Shown: one piece after another, positions 1-8,370 of the stretch
How positions within the stretch are numbered: position 1 is the stretch's first letter
How the letters are laid out: every line of letters starts with the position of its first letter
Assembly: GCF_033126985.1 (NCBI RefSeq)
Contig: NZ_AP024714.1
Coordinates: 2,434,990-2,498,989, forward strand
Direction: 5' to 3'
Origin: Methylomarinovum caldicuralii
Lineage (GTDB): Bacteria; Pseudomonadota; Gammaproteobacteria; Methylococcales; Methylothermaceae
Length of the DNA stretch: 64,000 nt
Notes under the pieces: generated by a model
Seen by the model: the letters and a program-made list of their open reading frames with translations, nothing else
Databases searched by the model: none
Told to the model about the DNA's origin: nothing
Program-made: the position numbers and the translations under genes

Positions 1-60
1 GGTTATGTGGAAGCCCTGCCCCAGGCCCGCCTGCGCCTGACCCGGGTCCGGAGCCGCTAG
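1..60 (+). CDS. C-terminal end of an unidentified protein (partial)
   Basis: Reading frame 1 is open from the window edge and ends at a TAG at 58-60, giving a 19-residue basic tail ([19 protein letters not shown]). The stop overlaps the stop codon of the convergent phosphohexomutase gene, a normal arrangement in this compact genome. Too little is present to name a family, and a chance open frame is possible. Confidence 0.35.
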   Translation, partial: GYVEALPQARLRLTRVRSR

Positions 61-1763
61 GCGGCCGCCACCCGGCGCGCCAGCCGCCGCAGCAGTCCGT
101 CCGGCTCGGCCACCGCCAAGGCGGCGATTTCCCGCGCCCGGTCGCGCAGGTCGGCAAAGGCGTAGATGCGCAGCTGCGGGGCGTTGCCGGAGGGACGCAC
201 GTGGGCGATCTCGCCGTTGGCGAAATAGCAGCGCACCCCGTCGAGGACGTTGAGCTTCACCACCGGCGCAAAGCCGTCTTCAGGGCGGAACACACTTTCC
301 AGCAGCCGTTTCTTCGCCTCCCAGGTCTGGGCCTCGGGGCTGCCTTCGGGCCAGAAGCCGATGCGGTTGCCCTCGGCATCGAACAGCGCGATGCCGTCCT
401 CCTCGAAACGCAGCTCCTTGATCCGCGCATCCTCCGGGGTGAAGTATTCGACGATGCGCCGGCTTTCGGCCTGGGGGAAATCGTCGATCAGATCCGACTT
501 GCCGTAGCACGGGGGAAAGGCTTCCAGCAGACCCAGCAACCCCCCTTCGCGCCGTTTGGCGGCGGCCAGCACGCACAGCAGCGGCAGGGTCGCATCCCGG
601 GTCGGCAGGGCCTTGAGCACGCCGCCTCCGAATTCGATGTCGCACCCCAACAGGAAACCGCCGTTGGCTTCCCAGGCCATGACCCGCCGGTGGCCGTCGG
701 CCAGCAGTTCCTGCATGGCTTCGATCACGTAGGGAGAGCCGATCCGGGTGCGGCGCACGCGGATGCCGTGAGCCCCGAGCCATTCCTCCAGCACCGGGTT
801 GGCGCTGATGGGCACCGACACCGCGTCGGCCTCGAGGAACTCGGCGACGATGGCGCCCAGCAGGTCGCCGGGGATGAAATGGAGTTCGTCCCCGTCCACC
901 GCCACCACCAGAGGCCGGTCGCTGTCGCCGTCGGTAGAGAGGATCACGTCGATGTGACGGTCCTGCTGTCTGGCCAGGTCACCGAGCATCTGCAGGTGGG
1001 TGTTGGAGATGGCCTCGGTGTCGAGGGGGACGAAGCGGTCGCTGCGCCCGGCGCCGATGACTTCGGCGCCGGCATCCCGCAGGATCCGGGGGATCAGCTC
1101 GCGGCCCACAGCGCTGTACTCGAAGAACAGCACCCGCCAACCGGAAAGGGCCTCAGGCGCGAAGACCTCGCGGTAGCGCCGCCGGTAAACCTCGGCGGCC
1201 TCCGCATCGACCGGCGGCAGCTGCGGGCGTGCCTCGGGTTTGAGCATGCCGTCGGGACCGAAGGGGGATTCGGCGGCGGGGCGGCCGTATTCCTGTTCCC
1301 GGCAGCGCTGTACCGCCTCGACGATGCCCGGTTCGTCGCTTTTGAGCACCTCGCCGTCACAGCGGTTGGGCTTGATGCCGTTGCGGTCGGCGGGGATGTG
1401 GCTGCCGGTGACCACGAAGCTGGCCTCGCGGCGCTGCAGGGCGTAATAGGTCAGGGCAGGGGTGGGGATGCGGCCGCAATGGTCCAGCGCCAGACCGGCG
1501 TCGGCGATGCCCTTGGCCACCGCCTGCAGGATCCGCTCGGTGGAGGGGCGCAGGTCCCCGGCCAGGGGGATCGCCACCTCGCCTTCGTGACCGGGGCAGA
1601 CCAGCCTGCCGCGGGTCTGGAAATAGTCCAGGGTGCCGCGGGTGAGGCAATAGACCTCCACGTCGGTCAGTTCCTCCACCTTGCCGCGCACCCCGCTGGT
1701 GCCGAAACGCAGCTGCTTGGGCTCGTGATCGAGAATGTCCCGTAATGTCGGTTTCTGGCTCAT
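57..1763 (-). CDS. Phosphohexomutase (phosphoglucomutase/phosphomannomutase family)
   Basis: A 568-residue alpha-D-phosphohexomutase, interconverting hexose 1- and 6-phosphates in the cytoplasm. The four family loops are visible in order: the catalytic phosphoserine loop TGSHIP (Ser near residue 121), the metal-binding loop DGDSDR near residue 280, a sugar-binding loop with EANGG, and a C-terminal phosphate-binding loop RPSGNAP. The serine loop is TGSHIP rather than the common TASHNP, and the phosphate loop is RPSGNAP rather than RPSGTEP, so the substrate (glucose, mannose or glucosamine phosphate) cannot be assigned. Its ATG overlaps the tyrS TGA by 4 bases (ATGA), so the two genes are probably cotranscribed and translationally coupled. 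Confidence 0.88.
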   Translation of the reverse strand: MSQKPTLRDILDHEPKQLRFGTSGVRGKVEELTDVEVYCLTRGTLDYFQTRGRLVCPGHEGEVAIPLAGDLRPSTERILQAVAKGIADAGLALDHCGRIPTPALTYYALQRREASFVVTGSHIPADRNGIKPNRCDGEVLKSDEPGIVEAVQRCREQEYGRPAAESPFGPDGMLKPEARPQLPPVDAEAAEVYRRRYREVFAPEALSGWRVLFFEYSAVGRELIPRILRDAGAEVIGAGRSDRFVPLDTEAISNTHLQMLGDLARQQDRHIDVILSTDGDSDRPLVVAVDGDELHFIPGDLLGAIVAEFLEADAVSVPISANPVLEEWLGAHGIRVRRTRIGSPYVIEAMQELLADGHRRVMAWEANGGFLLGCDIEFGGGVLKALPTRDATLPLLCVLAAAKRREGGLLGLLEAFPPCYGKSDLIDDFPQAESRRIVEYFTPEDARIKELRFEEDGIALFDAEGNRIGFWPEGSPEAQTWEAKKRLLESVFRPEDGFAPVVKLNVLDGVRCYFANGEIAHVRPSGNAPQLRIYAFADLRDRAREIAALAVAEPDGLLRRLARRVAAA

Positions 1764-2962
1764 CGGACCTCCACTTTGGCAAAACGCCGTTTACCCACCT
1801 GAAAGATATGGATCTGGCCCGGCGGAATCACCTTTTTGGGATCTTCCACCCGCTCACCGTCGATCCTGACCGCCCCCTGCCGGATCATCCGCAGCGCCTC
1901 GGAGGTGCTTTTCACCAGTCCGACCTCCCGCAGCAGGTGGGCGATGCCGATGCCTTCCGGTTCCGGGGCCGTCACGATCACGGTTTCCAGATCCTCCGGC
2001 AGCGCGCCGCGCCTGAAGCGGGCCTCGAACTGTTCCAGCGCCTTGCGTGCGGCTTCCTCGCCGTGGAAGCGGGCGACGATCTCCAGCGCCAGCCTGACCT
2101 TGAAATCGCGGGGGTTGGCCCCCTCGGCGCAGGCCCGCTTCCAGTCCTCGATCTCCGCCATGGGGCGAAAGCTGAGGAGCTCGAAGTAGCGCCACATCAG
2201 TTCGTCGGAAATCGACATCAGCTTGCCGAACTGTTCTTCCGGAGGTTCGGTGATGCCGATGTAGTTACCCAGGGACTTGGACATCTTCTGCACCCCGTCG
2301 AGCCCTTCCAGCAGCGGCAGGGTGATGACCACCTGGGGCTTCTGGCCATAGCTCTCCTGCAGGTGGCGGCCCACCAGCAGGTTGAACTTCTGGTCGGTGC
2401 CGCCCAGCTCCACGTCGGCCCTGAGGGCGACCGAGTCGTAGCCCTGGATCAGGGGGTAGAGGAATTCGTGGATGGCGATGGCCTGACCGCTTTGGTAGCG
2501 CTTGCTGAAATCGTCGCGCTCGAGCATCCGCGCCACGGTGTATTTGCCCGCCAGCTGGATCAGGTCGGCGGCGCTCATGGCGTTCATCCAGCTGGAGTTG
2601 AACATCACCAGGGTCTTTTCCGGGTCGAGGATCTTGAAGATCTGTTCCTCGTAGGTGCGGGCGTTCTCGATCACCTCGTCGCGGGTCAGGGGTGGGCGGG
2701 TCTGGATCTTGCCGGTGGGATCGCCGATCATGGCGGTGAAGTCGCCGATGAGGAAGATGGTTTCGTGGCCCAGATCCTGGAACTGCTTGAGCTTGTTGAG
2801 CAGCACCGTATGGCCCAGGTGCAGGTCCGGGGCGGTGGGGTCGAAACCGGCCTTGACCCTGAGCCGCCGGCCGCTGCGAAGCCGCTCGACCAGCTCCTGC
2901 TGCGGCAGGATTTCCTCGGTTCCACGCTTGATCAGCGCCAGCGCCTGTTCCACGTCCGTCAT
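1760..2962 (-). CDS. tyrS: Tyrosyl-tRNA synthetase
   Basis: Class I aminoacyl-tRNA synthetase that charges tRNA-Tyr. The HIGH-type motif (HLGHT) lies near residue 40 and KMSKS is intact ([10 protein letters not shown]) near residue 225. The C-terminal ~65 residues ([20 protein letters not shown] and on) are an S4 RNA-binding domain. The 400-residue length suits the shorter TyrZ-like bacterial branch. I chose the ATG at 2962 (MTDVEQ) because AAGGAG sits 5 bases upstream; the frame can be extended to 2992 but that start has no ribosome site. A consensus -10 lies upstream. The phosphohexomutase gene follows with a 4-base overlap. Confidence 0.95.
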   Translation of the reverse strand: MTDVEQALALIKRGTEEILPQQELVERLRSGRRLRVKAGFDPTAPDLHLGHTVLLNKLKQFQDLGHETIFLIGDFTAMIGDPTGKIQTRPPLTRDEVIENARTYEEQIFKILDPEKTLVMFNSSWMNAMSAADLIQLAGKYTVARMLERDDFSKRYQSGQAIAIHEFLYPLIQGYDSVALRADVELGGTDQKFNLLVGRHLQESYGQKPQVVITLPLLEGLDGVQKMSKSLGNYIGITEPPEEQFGKLMSISDELMWRYFELLSFRPMAEIEDWKRACAEGANPRDFKVRLALEIVARFHGEEAARKALEQFEARFRRGALPEDLETVIVTAPEPEGIGIAHLLREVGLVKSTSEALRMIRQGAVRIDGERVEDPKKVIPPGQIHIFQVGKRRFAKVEVR

Positions 2963-3003
2963 GGATTCTCCTTGAATGTTCAGAATTGGCAAGCCTGCCC
3001 GAC

Positions 3004-3031
3004 ATTATATAGACTAGGCCGCTTGTGTCGT
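3004..3031 (-). promoter_or_regulatory. Sigma-70-type promoter for tyrS
   Basis: On the minus strand a perfect TATAAT (3004-3009) lies 16 bases after ACGACA (3026-3031, four of six matches to TTGACA). It is about 40 bases before the tyrS start, in the 84-base gap shared with the divergent M23 peptidase gene. Confidence 0.5.
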
Positions 3032-3046
3032 ACTGCCAGAAGGTCG

Positions 3047-4396
3047 ATGGTTACAGTTCTCAAGCCTAGATATCTGCTCGCCATGCTCGGCGCCTTCATG
3101 ATCGCCGCCGCCGGCCTGGACTTCTGGGAGGTGCAGTCTCTGCGGCTACCGACGGTTACCGACACCGGGGAAGACAGCCAGGCAGCGGCCGCCGAAGCAC
3201 CGCACCAGAGTCGGGTGGAATCCGGCATCCTCCAGGAGGATACCCTGGCGGCCGTCCCGGTCGCTCCCGTCCCGGAGGAACCGCGCGGGAGCTGGGTGGA
3301 GCACCGCATCGTCCGGGGCGACACCCTGGCGGCCATCTTCGCCCGCTATGGCATCGACGCGCGCTACCTCCAGCGGCTGCTCAGCGCTGACGATCCCCTG
3401 GCCGACACCCTGACCCAGCTCTATCCGGGGCGGGCCCTGAAATTCCTGGTGAAGCCCGACGGCACGCTGGAAAAGCTGGTCTATGAACGCAGCCGCATGG
3501 AGCGGCTGGAGGCCACGCCGACGGCGACCGGCTTCGCCATAGAAAAAATCCTCGAACACCCCTTAAGGGAGCTGCGCCACGCCCGCGGCGCCATCGACTC
3601 GACCCTGTACGAAGCAGGTCACCAGGCCGGTCTGAGCGACAAGCTCATCATGGCGCTGACCGAGATCTTCGGCTGGGACATCGATTTCGCCCGCAGCATC
3701 CGCCCGGGCGACCGCTTCCAGGTCCTCTACGAGAAACTCCGCCTGGACGGGGAGGTCATCGGCGACGGCCCCATCATCGCCGCCGAGTTCGTCAACCAGG
3801 GCAAGGTCCACCGCGCCATCCGCTTCGTCCACCCCGACGGCCACGTCGATTACTACACCCCGGAAGGCCGGTCCCTGCGCAAGGCGTTTCTGCGCACCCC
3901 CGTCAAGTCGGCCCGCATCAGTTCCCGCTTCAACCTCCATCGCCGCCATCCGGTGCTGCACCGCATCCGCGCCCACAAGGGGGTGGACTACGCCGCTCCC
4001 ATCGGCACCCCGGTGCACGCCACCGGTGACGGCAGGATCATCTTCCGCGGCTGGAAGGGCGGTTACGGGCGGGTCGTCATTCTCGACCACGGCCGCGGTT
4101 ACACCACCCTTTACGCCCACCTGCACCGCTTCGGCAAGTTCAAGCAGGGCAGCCGGGTCCGCCAGGGGGACGTCATCGGTTACATCGGCAAGTCGGGGCT
4201 GGCCACCGGACCGCACCTGCACTACGAATTCCGCATCAACGGCGTCCACCGTGACCCCCTGACCGTCCCCCTGCCCGACAGCCAGCCGCTGCCCGCCGGC
4301 CTGCGGACGGCTTTCGCGCAGCAGGCCGCCCCCCTGCTGGCGGAACTGGAAAAACCGACCCCCGGATCCCTGGCCCGGACCGAAACCAAACGGTGA
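3047..4396 (+). CDS. mepM: M23 murein DD-endopeptidase, MepM/YebA-like
   Basis: A 449-residue periplasmic zinc peptidase expected to cut peptide cross-links in peptidoglycan during wall growth. An N-terminal hydrophobic anchor (YLLAMLGAFMIAAAGL) is followed by a LysM/OapA-like domain at about 85-140. The M23 catalytic domain lies at about 305-405, with the HxxxD motif (HKGVD, near 309) and HLHYE (near 389) that bind zinc. Length and domain order match the MepM type. The open frame runs far upstream on the strand opposite tyrS, but the start at 3047 gives a sensible signal anchor and leaves room for a promoter. The stop overlaps the GTG of anmK, so the two wall-metabolism genes are coupled. 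Confidence 0.85.
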   Translation: MVTVLKPRYLLAMLGAFMIAAAGLDFWEVQSLRLPTVTDTGEDSQAAAAEAPHQSRVESGILQEDTLAAVPVAPVPEEPRGSWVEHRIVRGDTLAAIFARYGIDARYLQRLLSADDPLADTLTQLYPGRALKFLVKPDGTLEKLVYERSRMERLEATPTATGFAIEKILEHPLRELRHARGAIDSTLYEAGHQAGLSDKLIMALTEIFGWDIDFARSIRPGDRFQVLYEKLRLDGEVIGDGPIIAAEFVNQGKVHRAIRFVHPDGHVDYYTPEGRSLRKAFLRTPVKSARISSRFNLHRRHPVLHRIRAHKGVDYAAPIGTPVHATGDGRIIFRGWKGGYGRVVILDHGRGYTTLYAHLHRFGKFKQGSRVRQGDVIGYIGKSGLATGPHLHYEFRINGVHRDPLTVPLPDSQPLPAGLRTAFAQQAAPLLAELEKPTPGSLARTETKR

Positions 4397-5502
4397 GCGA
4401 CCGCTACATCGGGCTGATGGCCGGCACCAGCCTCGACGGCGTCGACGCGGTGCTGGCCGAGATCCGCGGCGACCGCGACATCCGCACCCTCGCCTGGAAT
4501 TATCATCCCTTCGAGGCGGAACTGCGCGCCACGCTGCAGCGCCATTGCTTCGGTGATGCCATCCCCCTCCCCCTGCTGGGGGAACTCGATGCCTGGCTGG
4601 GGGAAACCTTCGCCCGGGCGGCGCTGTCCCTGCTGCGCGAGGCCAACGTCCCTCCCGGCCGGATCCGCGCCATCGGCAGCCACGGCCAGACCCTGCACCA
4701 CGGCCCCGACGCCCGCCACCCCTACACGTTGCAGATCGGCGACCCCAACCGCATCGCCGCACTCACCGGCATGACCACCGTGGCCGACTTCCGCCGCCGC
4801 GACATCGCCGTCGGCGGCCAGGGCGCCCCGCTGGTGCCGGCGTTCCATCGCGCCGTATTCTCACATTCGGGCGAGGACCGCGCGGTCCTCAATCTGGGGG
4901 GCATCGCCAATCTCACCCTGCTGCCCGGAGACGGACGGCCGGTCACCGGCTTCGACACCGGGCCCGGCAACACCCTTCTGGATGCCTGGTTCCGCCGCCA
5001 TCACCCCCAGGGCCACTGGGACGAGGCCGGCCGCTGGGCGGCGCAGGGAAGCTGCAACCCGGCCCTGTTGCGGCGCCTGCTGGCCGACCCCTATTTCCAG
5101 CGCCGGCCGCCGAAAAGCACCGGCCCGGAACGTTTCTCCCTGGACTGGCTGGCGGGGCATCTGCGCCACTGTCCTGATCTGCCTCCCGAGGACGTCCAGG
5201 CCACCCTGATCGATCTGACCGCCGTCAGCGCCACCGCCGCCCTGCGCCGGACCCTGCCGGGCGCATCGCAACTGCTGGTGTGCGGCGGCGGGGTGCACAA
5301 CCCCGTCCTGATGGCGGCCCTGGCCCGCCACAGCCCCTGCCCGGTCACCACCACCGCCGCCTGCGGCATCGACCCGGACCAGGTGGAGGCGCTGGCCTTC
5401 GCCTGGCTGGCCTGGCGGACCCTGGCGGGGAAACCGGGCAACCTGCCGGCGGTGACCGGCGCCTGCGAGGAAGTGATTCTGGGGGCGGTCTATCCGGTCT
5501 AG
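4393..5502 (+). CDS. anmK: Anhydro-N-acetylmuramic acid kinase
   Basis: A 369-residue sugar kinase that opens and phosphorylates 1,6-anhydroMurNAc to MurNAc-6-phosphate in peptidoglycan recycling. The N-terminal phosphate loop [30 protein letters not shown] and [14 protein letters not shown] are characteristic of AnmK. The start is a GTG overlapping the mepM TGA (GTGA). Pairing with an endopeptidase fits cell-wall turnover, and amgK-murU are encoded about 26 kb away. The 3' end overlaps the convergent erpA stop by 4 bases. Confidence 0.93.
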   Translation: MSDRYIGLMAGTSLDGVDAVLAEIRGDRDIRTLAWNYHPFEAELRATLQRHCFGDAIPLPLLGELDAWLGETFARAALSLLREANVPPGRIRAIGSHGQTLHHGPDARHPYTLQIGDPNRIAALTGMTTVADFRRRDIAVGGQGAPLVPAFHRAVFSHSGEDRAVLNLGGIANLTLLPGDGRPVTGFDTGPGNTLLDAWFRRHHPQGHWDEAGRWAAQGSCNPALLRRLLADPYFQRRPPKSTGPERFSLDWLAGHLRHCPDLPPEDVQATLIDLTAVSATAALRRTLPGASQLLVCGGGVHNPVLMAALARHSPCPVTTTAACGIDPDQVEALAFAWLAWRTLAGKPGNLPAVTGACEEVILGAVYPV

Positions 5503-5840
5503 ACCGAGAACGACGAGCCGCAGCCGCAGGTGGTCCTGGCGTTGGGATTGCGGATGACGAAGCGGGCACCGGAGAGATCGTCCTTGTAGTCGATCTCAGC
5601 GCCCTTGAGATACTGGATGCTCATGGAATCGATCAGCACCCGGACGCCGTTCTTTTCGATCACGGTGTCGTCCTCGGCCTGATCGGCGTCGAAGGTGAAA
5701 CCATACTGGAACCCGGAACAGCCGCCACCGGTGATGTAAACCCTAAGCTTCAGATCCGGGTTTTCCTCCTCGGCCAGAAGTTCCGCCACCTTGGCGGCGG
5801 CGCTGTCGGTAAACACGATCGGTGCTTCGCTGCTGGACAT
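5499..5840 (-). CDS. erpA: Iron-sulfur cluster insertion protein ErpA (A-type carrier)
   Basis: A 113-residue HesB/IscA-family carrier that delivers iron-sulfur clusters to apo-proteins. The three conserved cysteines are present at C41 (GGGCSGF) and at C105 and C107 in the C-terminal TTCGCG motif. The short acidic N-terminus ([18 protein letters not shown]) resembles ErpA more than IscA, and no isc genes are adjacent. It stands alone behind its own promoter and converges on anmK with a 4-base overlap. Confidence 0.9.
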   Translation of the reverse strand: MSSSEAPIVFTDSAAAKVAELLAEEENPDLKLRVYITGGGCSGFQYGFTFDADQAEDDTVIEKNGVRVLIDSMSIQYLKGAEIDYKDDLSGARFVIRNPNARTTCGCGSSFSV

Positions 5841-5866
5841 GGTTTCCCTCGCTGTGACTGCGGATG

Positions 5867-5896
5867 ATTATCCTTTTACCCGACCATTTTAGTCAA
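5867..5896 (-). promoter_or_regulatory. Sigma-70-type promoter for erpA
   Basis: On the minus strand TTGACT (5891-5896) is followed after 18 bases by GATAAT (5867-5872), about 27 bases before the erpA ATG. Five of six positions match consensus in each hexamer. Confidence 0.6.
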
Positions 5897-5958
5897 CAAT
5901 AGTGCCCAAAGATCCCTGGCACCGGTCCATTTTTTCATCTTCCGGAGGCCGGGAACCG

Positions 5959-6987
5959 CTAAGGATACAGCCCCGCCAGCTCCAGACCTGCCGTTTCCGG
6001 CAGGCCGAACACCAGGTTCATGTTCTGCACCGCCTGGCCCGCCGCACCCTTGACCAAGTTGTCGATCACCGCCAGCACCACCACCACGTCGCCGTTTCCG
6101 GGGCGGTGGACGGCGATCTGGCAACGGTTGGCACCGCGTACGTCGACGGTGTCGGGATGGCTGCCTGCGGGCAGCACTTCCACGAACGGCTCGCGGGCAT
6201 AGTGGCGCTCGTAGAGGGCCTGGAGATCGGCCTCCTCGCGCAGGCGGGCGTAGAGGGTGGCGTGGATGCCGCGGATCATCGGCGTCAGGTGGGGAACGAA
6301 GGTCAGCTCAACCGGCTTGCCGGTCAGGGCCTGCAAGCCCTGGCGGATTTCCGGCAGATGGCGGTGACCCGGCACGGCATACGCCTTGAAGCCTTCCCCG
6401 GTTTCCGCCATCAGGGTGGCCACCTGGGCCTGACGGCCGGCGCCGGAAACTCCGGACTTGCAGTCGGCGACCAACCCTGTCCGTTCGATCACGTGCTGAT
6501 GCAGCAGCGGCAGAAAACCCAGCTGCACCGCGGTGGGATAGCAGCCGGGGCAGGCGATCAGGCGGGCCTTTTTGATCTTCTCCCGGTTGACCTCCGGCAG
6601 GCCGTACACCGCGGACGCCAGCAGTTCGGGGCAGGCGTGGGGCTGACCGTACCACTGCTCCCAAACCTGGGGGTCCTTGAGGCGGAAGTCGGCCGCCAGA
6701 TCGATCACCACCCGGCCCCGCTCCAGCAATGCCGGGGCGTACTGCATGGCGGTACCGTTGGGAGTGGCGAAGAAAATCACGTCGGCCTGGTCCAGAAGCT
6801 GCGGTTCCGGCGGCTGGAAGGTCAAATCCACCACCCCGCGCAGGTTGGGATAGACCTCGGCCACCCTCCTTCCCGCATCCCCGCGGGAGGTCACCAGCGC
6901 CAGCTCCGCCTGGGGATGGCGCGCCAGAATCCGCATCAGCTCGACACCGGTGTAACCGGTGCCGCCGACCACTGCCACTTTGATCAT
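5959..6987 (-). CDS. argC: N-acetyl-gamma-glutamyl-phosphate reductase
   Basis: A 342-residue NADPH-dependent reductase, third step of arginine biosynthesis via acetylated intermediates. The Rossmann start [14 protein letters not shown] and the active-site CPGCYPT (catalytic Cys149) are clear, and length is normal. The ATG at 6987 has GGAGG 7 bases upstream; the longer frame to 7035 is not needed. A TATAAT (minus strand, 7019-7024) lies about 30 bases upstream. The ISAs1 insertion begins about 40 bases beyond that, so the native sequence upstream of the core promoter is separated from the gene. Confidence 0.95.
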   Translation of the reverse strand: MIKVAVVGGTGYTGVELMRILARHPQAELALVTSRGDAGRRVAEVYPNLRGVVDLTFQPPEPQLLDQADVIFFATPNGTAMQYAPALLERGRVVIDLAADFRLKDPQVWEQWYGQPHACPELLASAVYGLPEVNREKIKKARLIACPGCYPTAVQLGFLPLLHQHVIERTGLVADCKSGVSGAGRQAQVATLMAETGEGFKAYAVPGHRHLPEIRQGLQALTGKPVELTFVPHLTPMIRGIHATLYARLREEADLQALYERHYAREPFVEVLPAGSHPDTVDVRGANRCQIAVHRPGNGDVVVVLAVIDNLVKGAAGQAVQNMNLVFGLPETAGLELAGLYP

Positions 6988-7018
6988 GCCTCTACCTCCG
7001 GATCGGAAAGGGCAGAGC

Positions 7019-7024
7019 ATTATA
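7019..7024 (-). promoter_or_regulatory. -10 element for argC
   Basis: Perfect TATAAT on the minus strand, about 32 bases before the argC ATG. No good -35 hexamer at standard spacing was found, so this is only a candidate. Confidence 0.4.
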
Positions 7025-7055
7025 GCAGTGCGCATTTGTTATAGCCTTCAAACCC

Positions 7056-7065
7056 ATAGAAAACC
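7056..7065. repeat. Target-site duplication, left copy (ISAs1 element)
   Basis: ATAGAAAACC directly abuts the left terminal inverted repeat and recurs at 8328-8337 just outside the right repeat. Ten bases is in the usual range for the ISAs1 family. The same sequence is part of the terminal repeat of the neighbouring IS607-type element. Confidence 0.9.
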
Positions 7066-8327
7066 CAGGGCAATCGCATGAACGCTACGTCCATCCAAGC
7101 AACTGAGCCCGATAGTGGTCACTGGAGGCGGCCAGGAGCCGTCTTGCCTTGATGCCCCCGCGGCGTTTGGTGGAGTCGAGGCGAAAGAGATTGAGCACCA
7201 TCTGTTTGAGCAGCGCCAGGTTATGAGCCGCATGTCGGGTTCGAAGGCGCATCTGATCATCGTTGAATACGACATCCATACACCAGTGAAGCGGGTTCTC
7301 CACCGCCCAATGCTGGCGCACCGCCGAGGCCAGCCGTTCGGCATCGGCAGGCAGGCTGCTGATGTAGAAACGCCGTTCCCGGGTGGTTTTGCCGGCGACG
7401 GTGCGTTCGGACTCGACCACGGCAAAGCAGGCCAGATCCGGCCAGCGCTGGGGCCGGTCCAGGCTGTCGAGCTGGTCGAACACATAGCAGCGGCGCACTT
7501 CCAGGCGACCATGCACCTTGTCGACCGTCTCGCATTGCTGATGCGGGGTTTTGTCCGGCGCGTCCTGGAAGGCCTGGAAGAAATCCCGGATCGATTCGGC
7601 CAGACCTTTCTGGTTGTCCTTGACCGCCAGTACATAGTCGGCCCCCCGGTCACGGATGGCCTTGGCAATCTTGGGATCGGTCCCCATGGCATCGAGGGTC
7701 ACCACGCATCCTTTCAAGGCCAGGGTTTCCAGCAGGGCGGGAATGGCCGTCTTCTCGTTGGATTTGTCGGCCACCGCCTCTTGACCGACCACCAACCGGT
7801 ACTGAGCCGCAAAGGCACTGACCAGATGCAGGGGATCCTGCCCCTTGGACCGGCTACGCCGACTGGTCTTGCCGTCGATGGCGATCACCTGACCTTCCAA
7901 TGCCGGAACCACGCTCACCGCCCAGCGCTGGAAGGCCGATCCGAACGCTTCCGGATCGATCATCGCCAAAATCCGCCCCAGGGTGTCATGGGACGGAATC
8001 CCATGCGGCAAAGGCACATATCGACGCAGCCAATCCAGCTTCTCTTTGCCCCAAAGTTCAATCTCCACCAACGTATCGGCACCGCAGATCACCGCACACA
8101 CCACAACCACCAGCACTTCCACCAGATCGTAGGTCACCTTCGATGATTGTCGCGGGTCCGGAATCGATACGAACACCTCGCTCAGCGCCAGGGGCTTTTC
8201 CAACATCTGTGCCTCCCACAAAAAGCATGCTCCTCAGAGAAGAAGTCTCTAATCTGCAAGTAATCTGCTGCAAGTCATCGAATCTTAAACCATCATCTTC
8301 GTGGGGTATATTCATGCGATTGCCCTG
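7066..8327 (-). mobile_element. ISAs1-family insertion sequence, complete (1,262 bp)
   Basis: Both ends carry a perfect 17-bp terminal inverted repeat: CAGGGCAATCGCATGAA at 7066-7082 and its reverse complement at 8311-8327. The element is flanked by 10-bp direct repeats and carries one intact transposase on the minus strand, so it looks recently inserted and potentially active. It lies between the argC promoter and the right end of an IS607-type element and has split that element's terminal repeat. Confidence 0.93.
7085..8206 (-). CDS. ISAs1-family DDE transposase
   Basis: A 373-residue transposase catalysing movement of its own element. The N-terminal DUF4372-like region (LALSEVFVSIPDPRQ) is followed by the DDE core with VIAIDGKTSRRS, CVVTLDAMGTD and DYVLAVKDNQKG, motifs diagnostic of the ISAs1 family. 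I prefer the ATG at 8206 because GGGAGG lies 5 bases upstream; the frame extends to a TTG at 8221. The gene ends 3 bases inside the left terminal repeat. It is intact, so the element could still transpose. Confidence 0.93.
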   Translation of the reverse strand: MLEKPLALSEVFVSIPDPRQSSKVTYDLVEVLVVVVCAVICGADTLVEIELWGKEKLDWLRRYVPLPHGIPSHDTLGRILAMIDPEAFGSAFQRWAVSVVPALEGQVIAIDGKTSRRSRSKGQDPLHLVSAFAAQYRLVVGQEAVADKSNEKTAIPALLETLALKGCVVTLDAMGTDPKIAKAIRDRGADYVLAVKDNQKGLAESIRDFFQAFQDAPDKTPHQQCETVDKVHGRLEVRRCYVFDQLDSLDRPQRWPDLACFAVVESERTVAGKTTRERRFYISSLPADAERLASAVRQHWAVENPLHWCMDVVFNDDQMRLRTRHAAHNLALLKQMVLNLFRLDSTKRRGGIKARRLLAASSDHYRAQLLGWT

Positions 8328-8337
8328 ATAGAAAACC
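8328..8337. repeat. Target-site duplication, right copy (ISAs1 element)
   Basis: Second copy of ATAGAAAACC, immediately after the right terminal repeat. It is also the first arm of the hairpin at 8330-8353, the right end of the IS607-type element. Confidence 0.9.
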
Positions 8338-8353
8338 ATAGAAGAGGTTTTCT
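8330..8353 (-). other. Right-end hairpin of the IS607-type element
   Basis: AGAAAACC (8330-8337) and GGTTTTCT (8346-8353) form a perfect 8-bp stem with an 8-base loop, 18 bases past the tnpB stop. In the tnpB transcript this hairpin would sit at the 3' end, where TnpB guide RNAs end in their scaffold. Confidence 0.6.
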
Positions 8354-8370
8354 TAGGATTTGGTTTTACC

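Noticed and set aside
201-1745. 514-residue plus-strand open frame opposite the phosphohexomutase gene
   Set aside because: It is the antisense shadow of a clear gene; the translation is His/Gln/Gly-rich with no domain, as expected from high-GC codon bias.
1745-3046. N-terminal extension of the M23 peptidase frame across tyrS
   Set aside because: The extension is antisense to tyrS and precedes a natural membrane anchor, so the gene starts at 3047.
7056-7065. ATAGAAAACC as a simple IS607 end duplication
   Set aside because: IS607 elements do not create target duplications. The exact 10-bp copies abut both ISAs1 inverted repeats and are best explained by that insertion.
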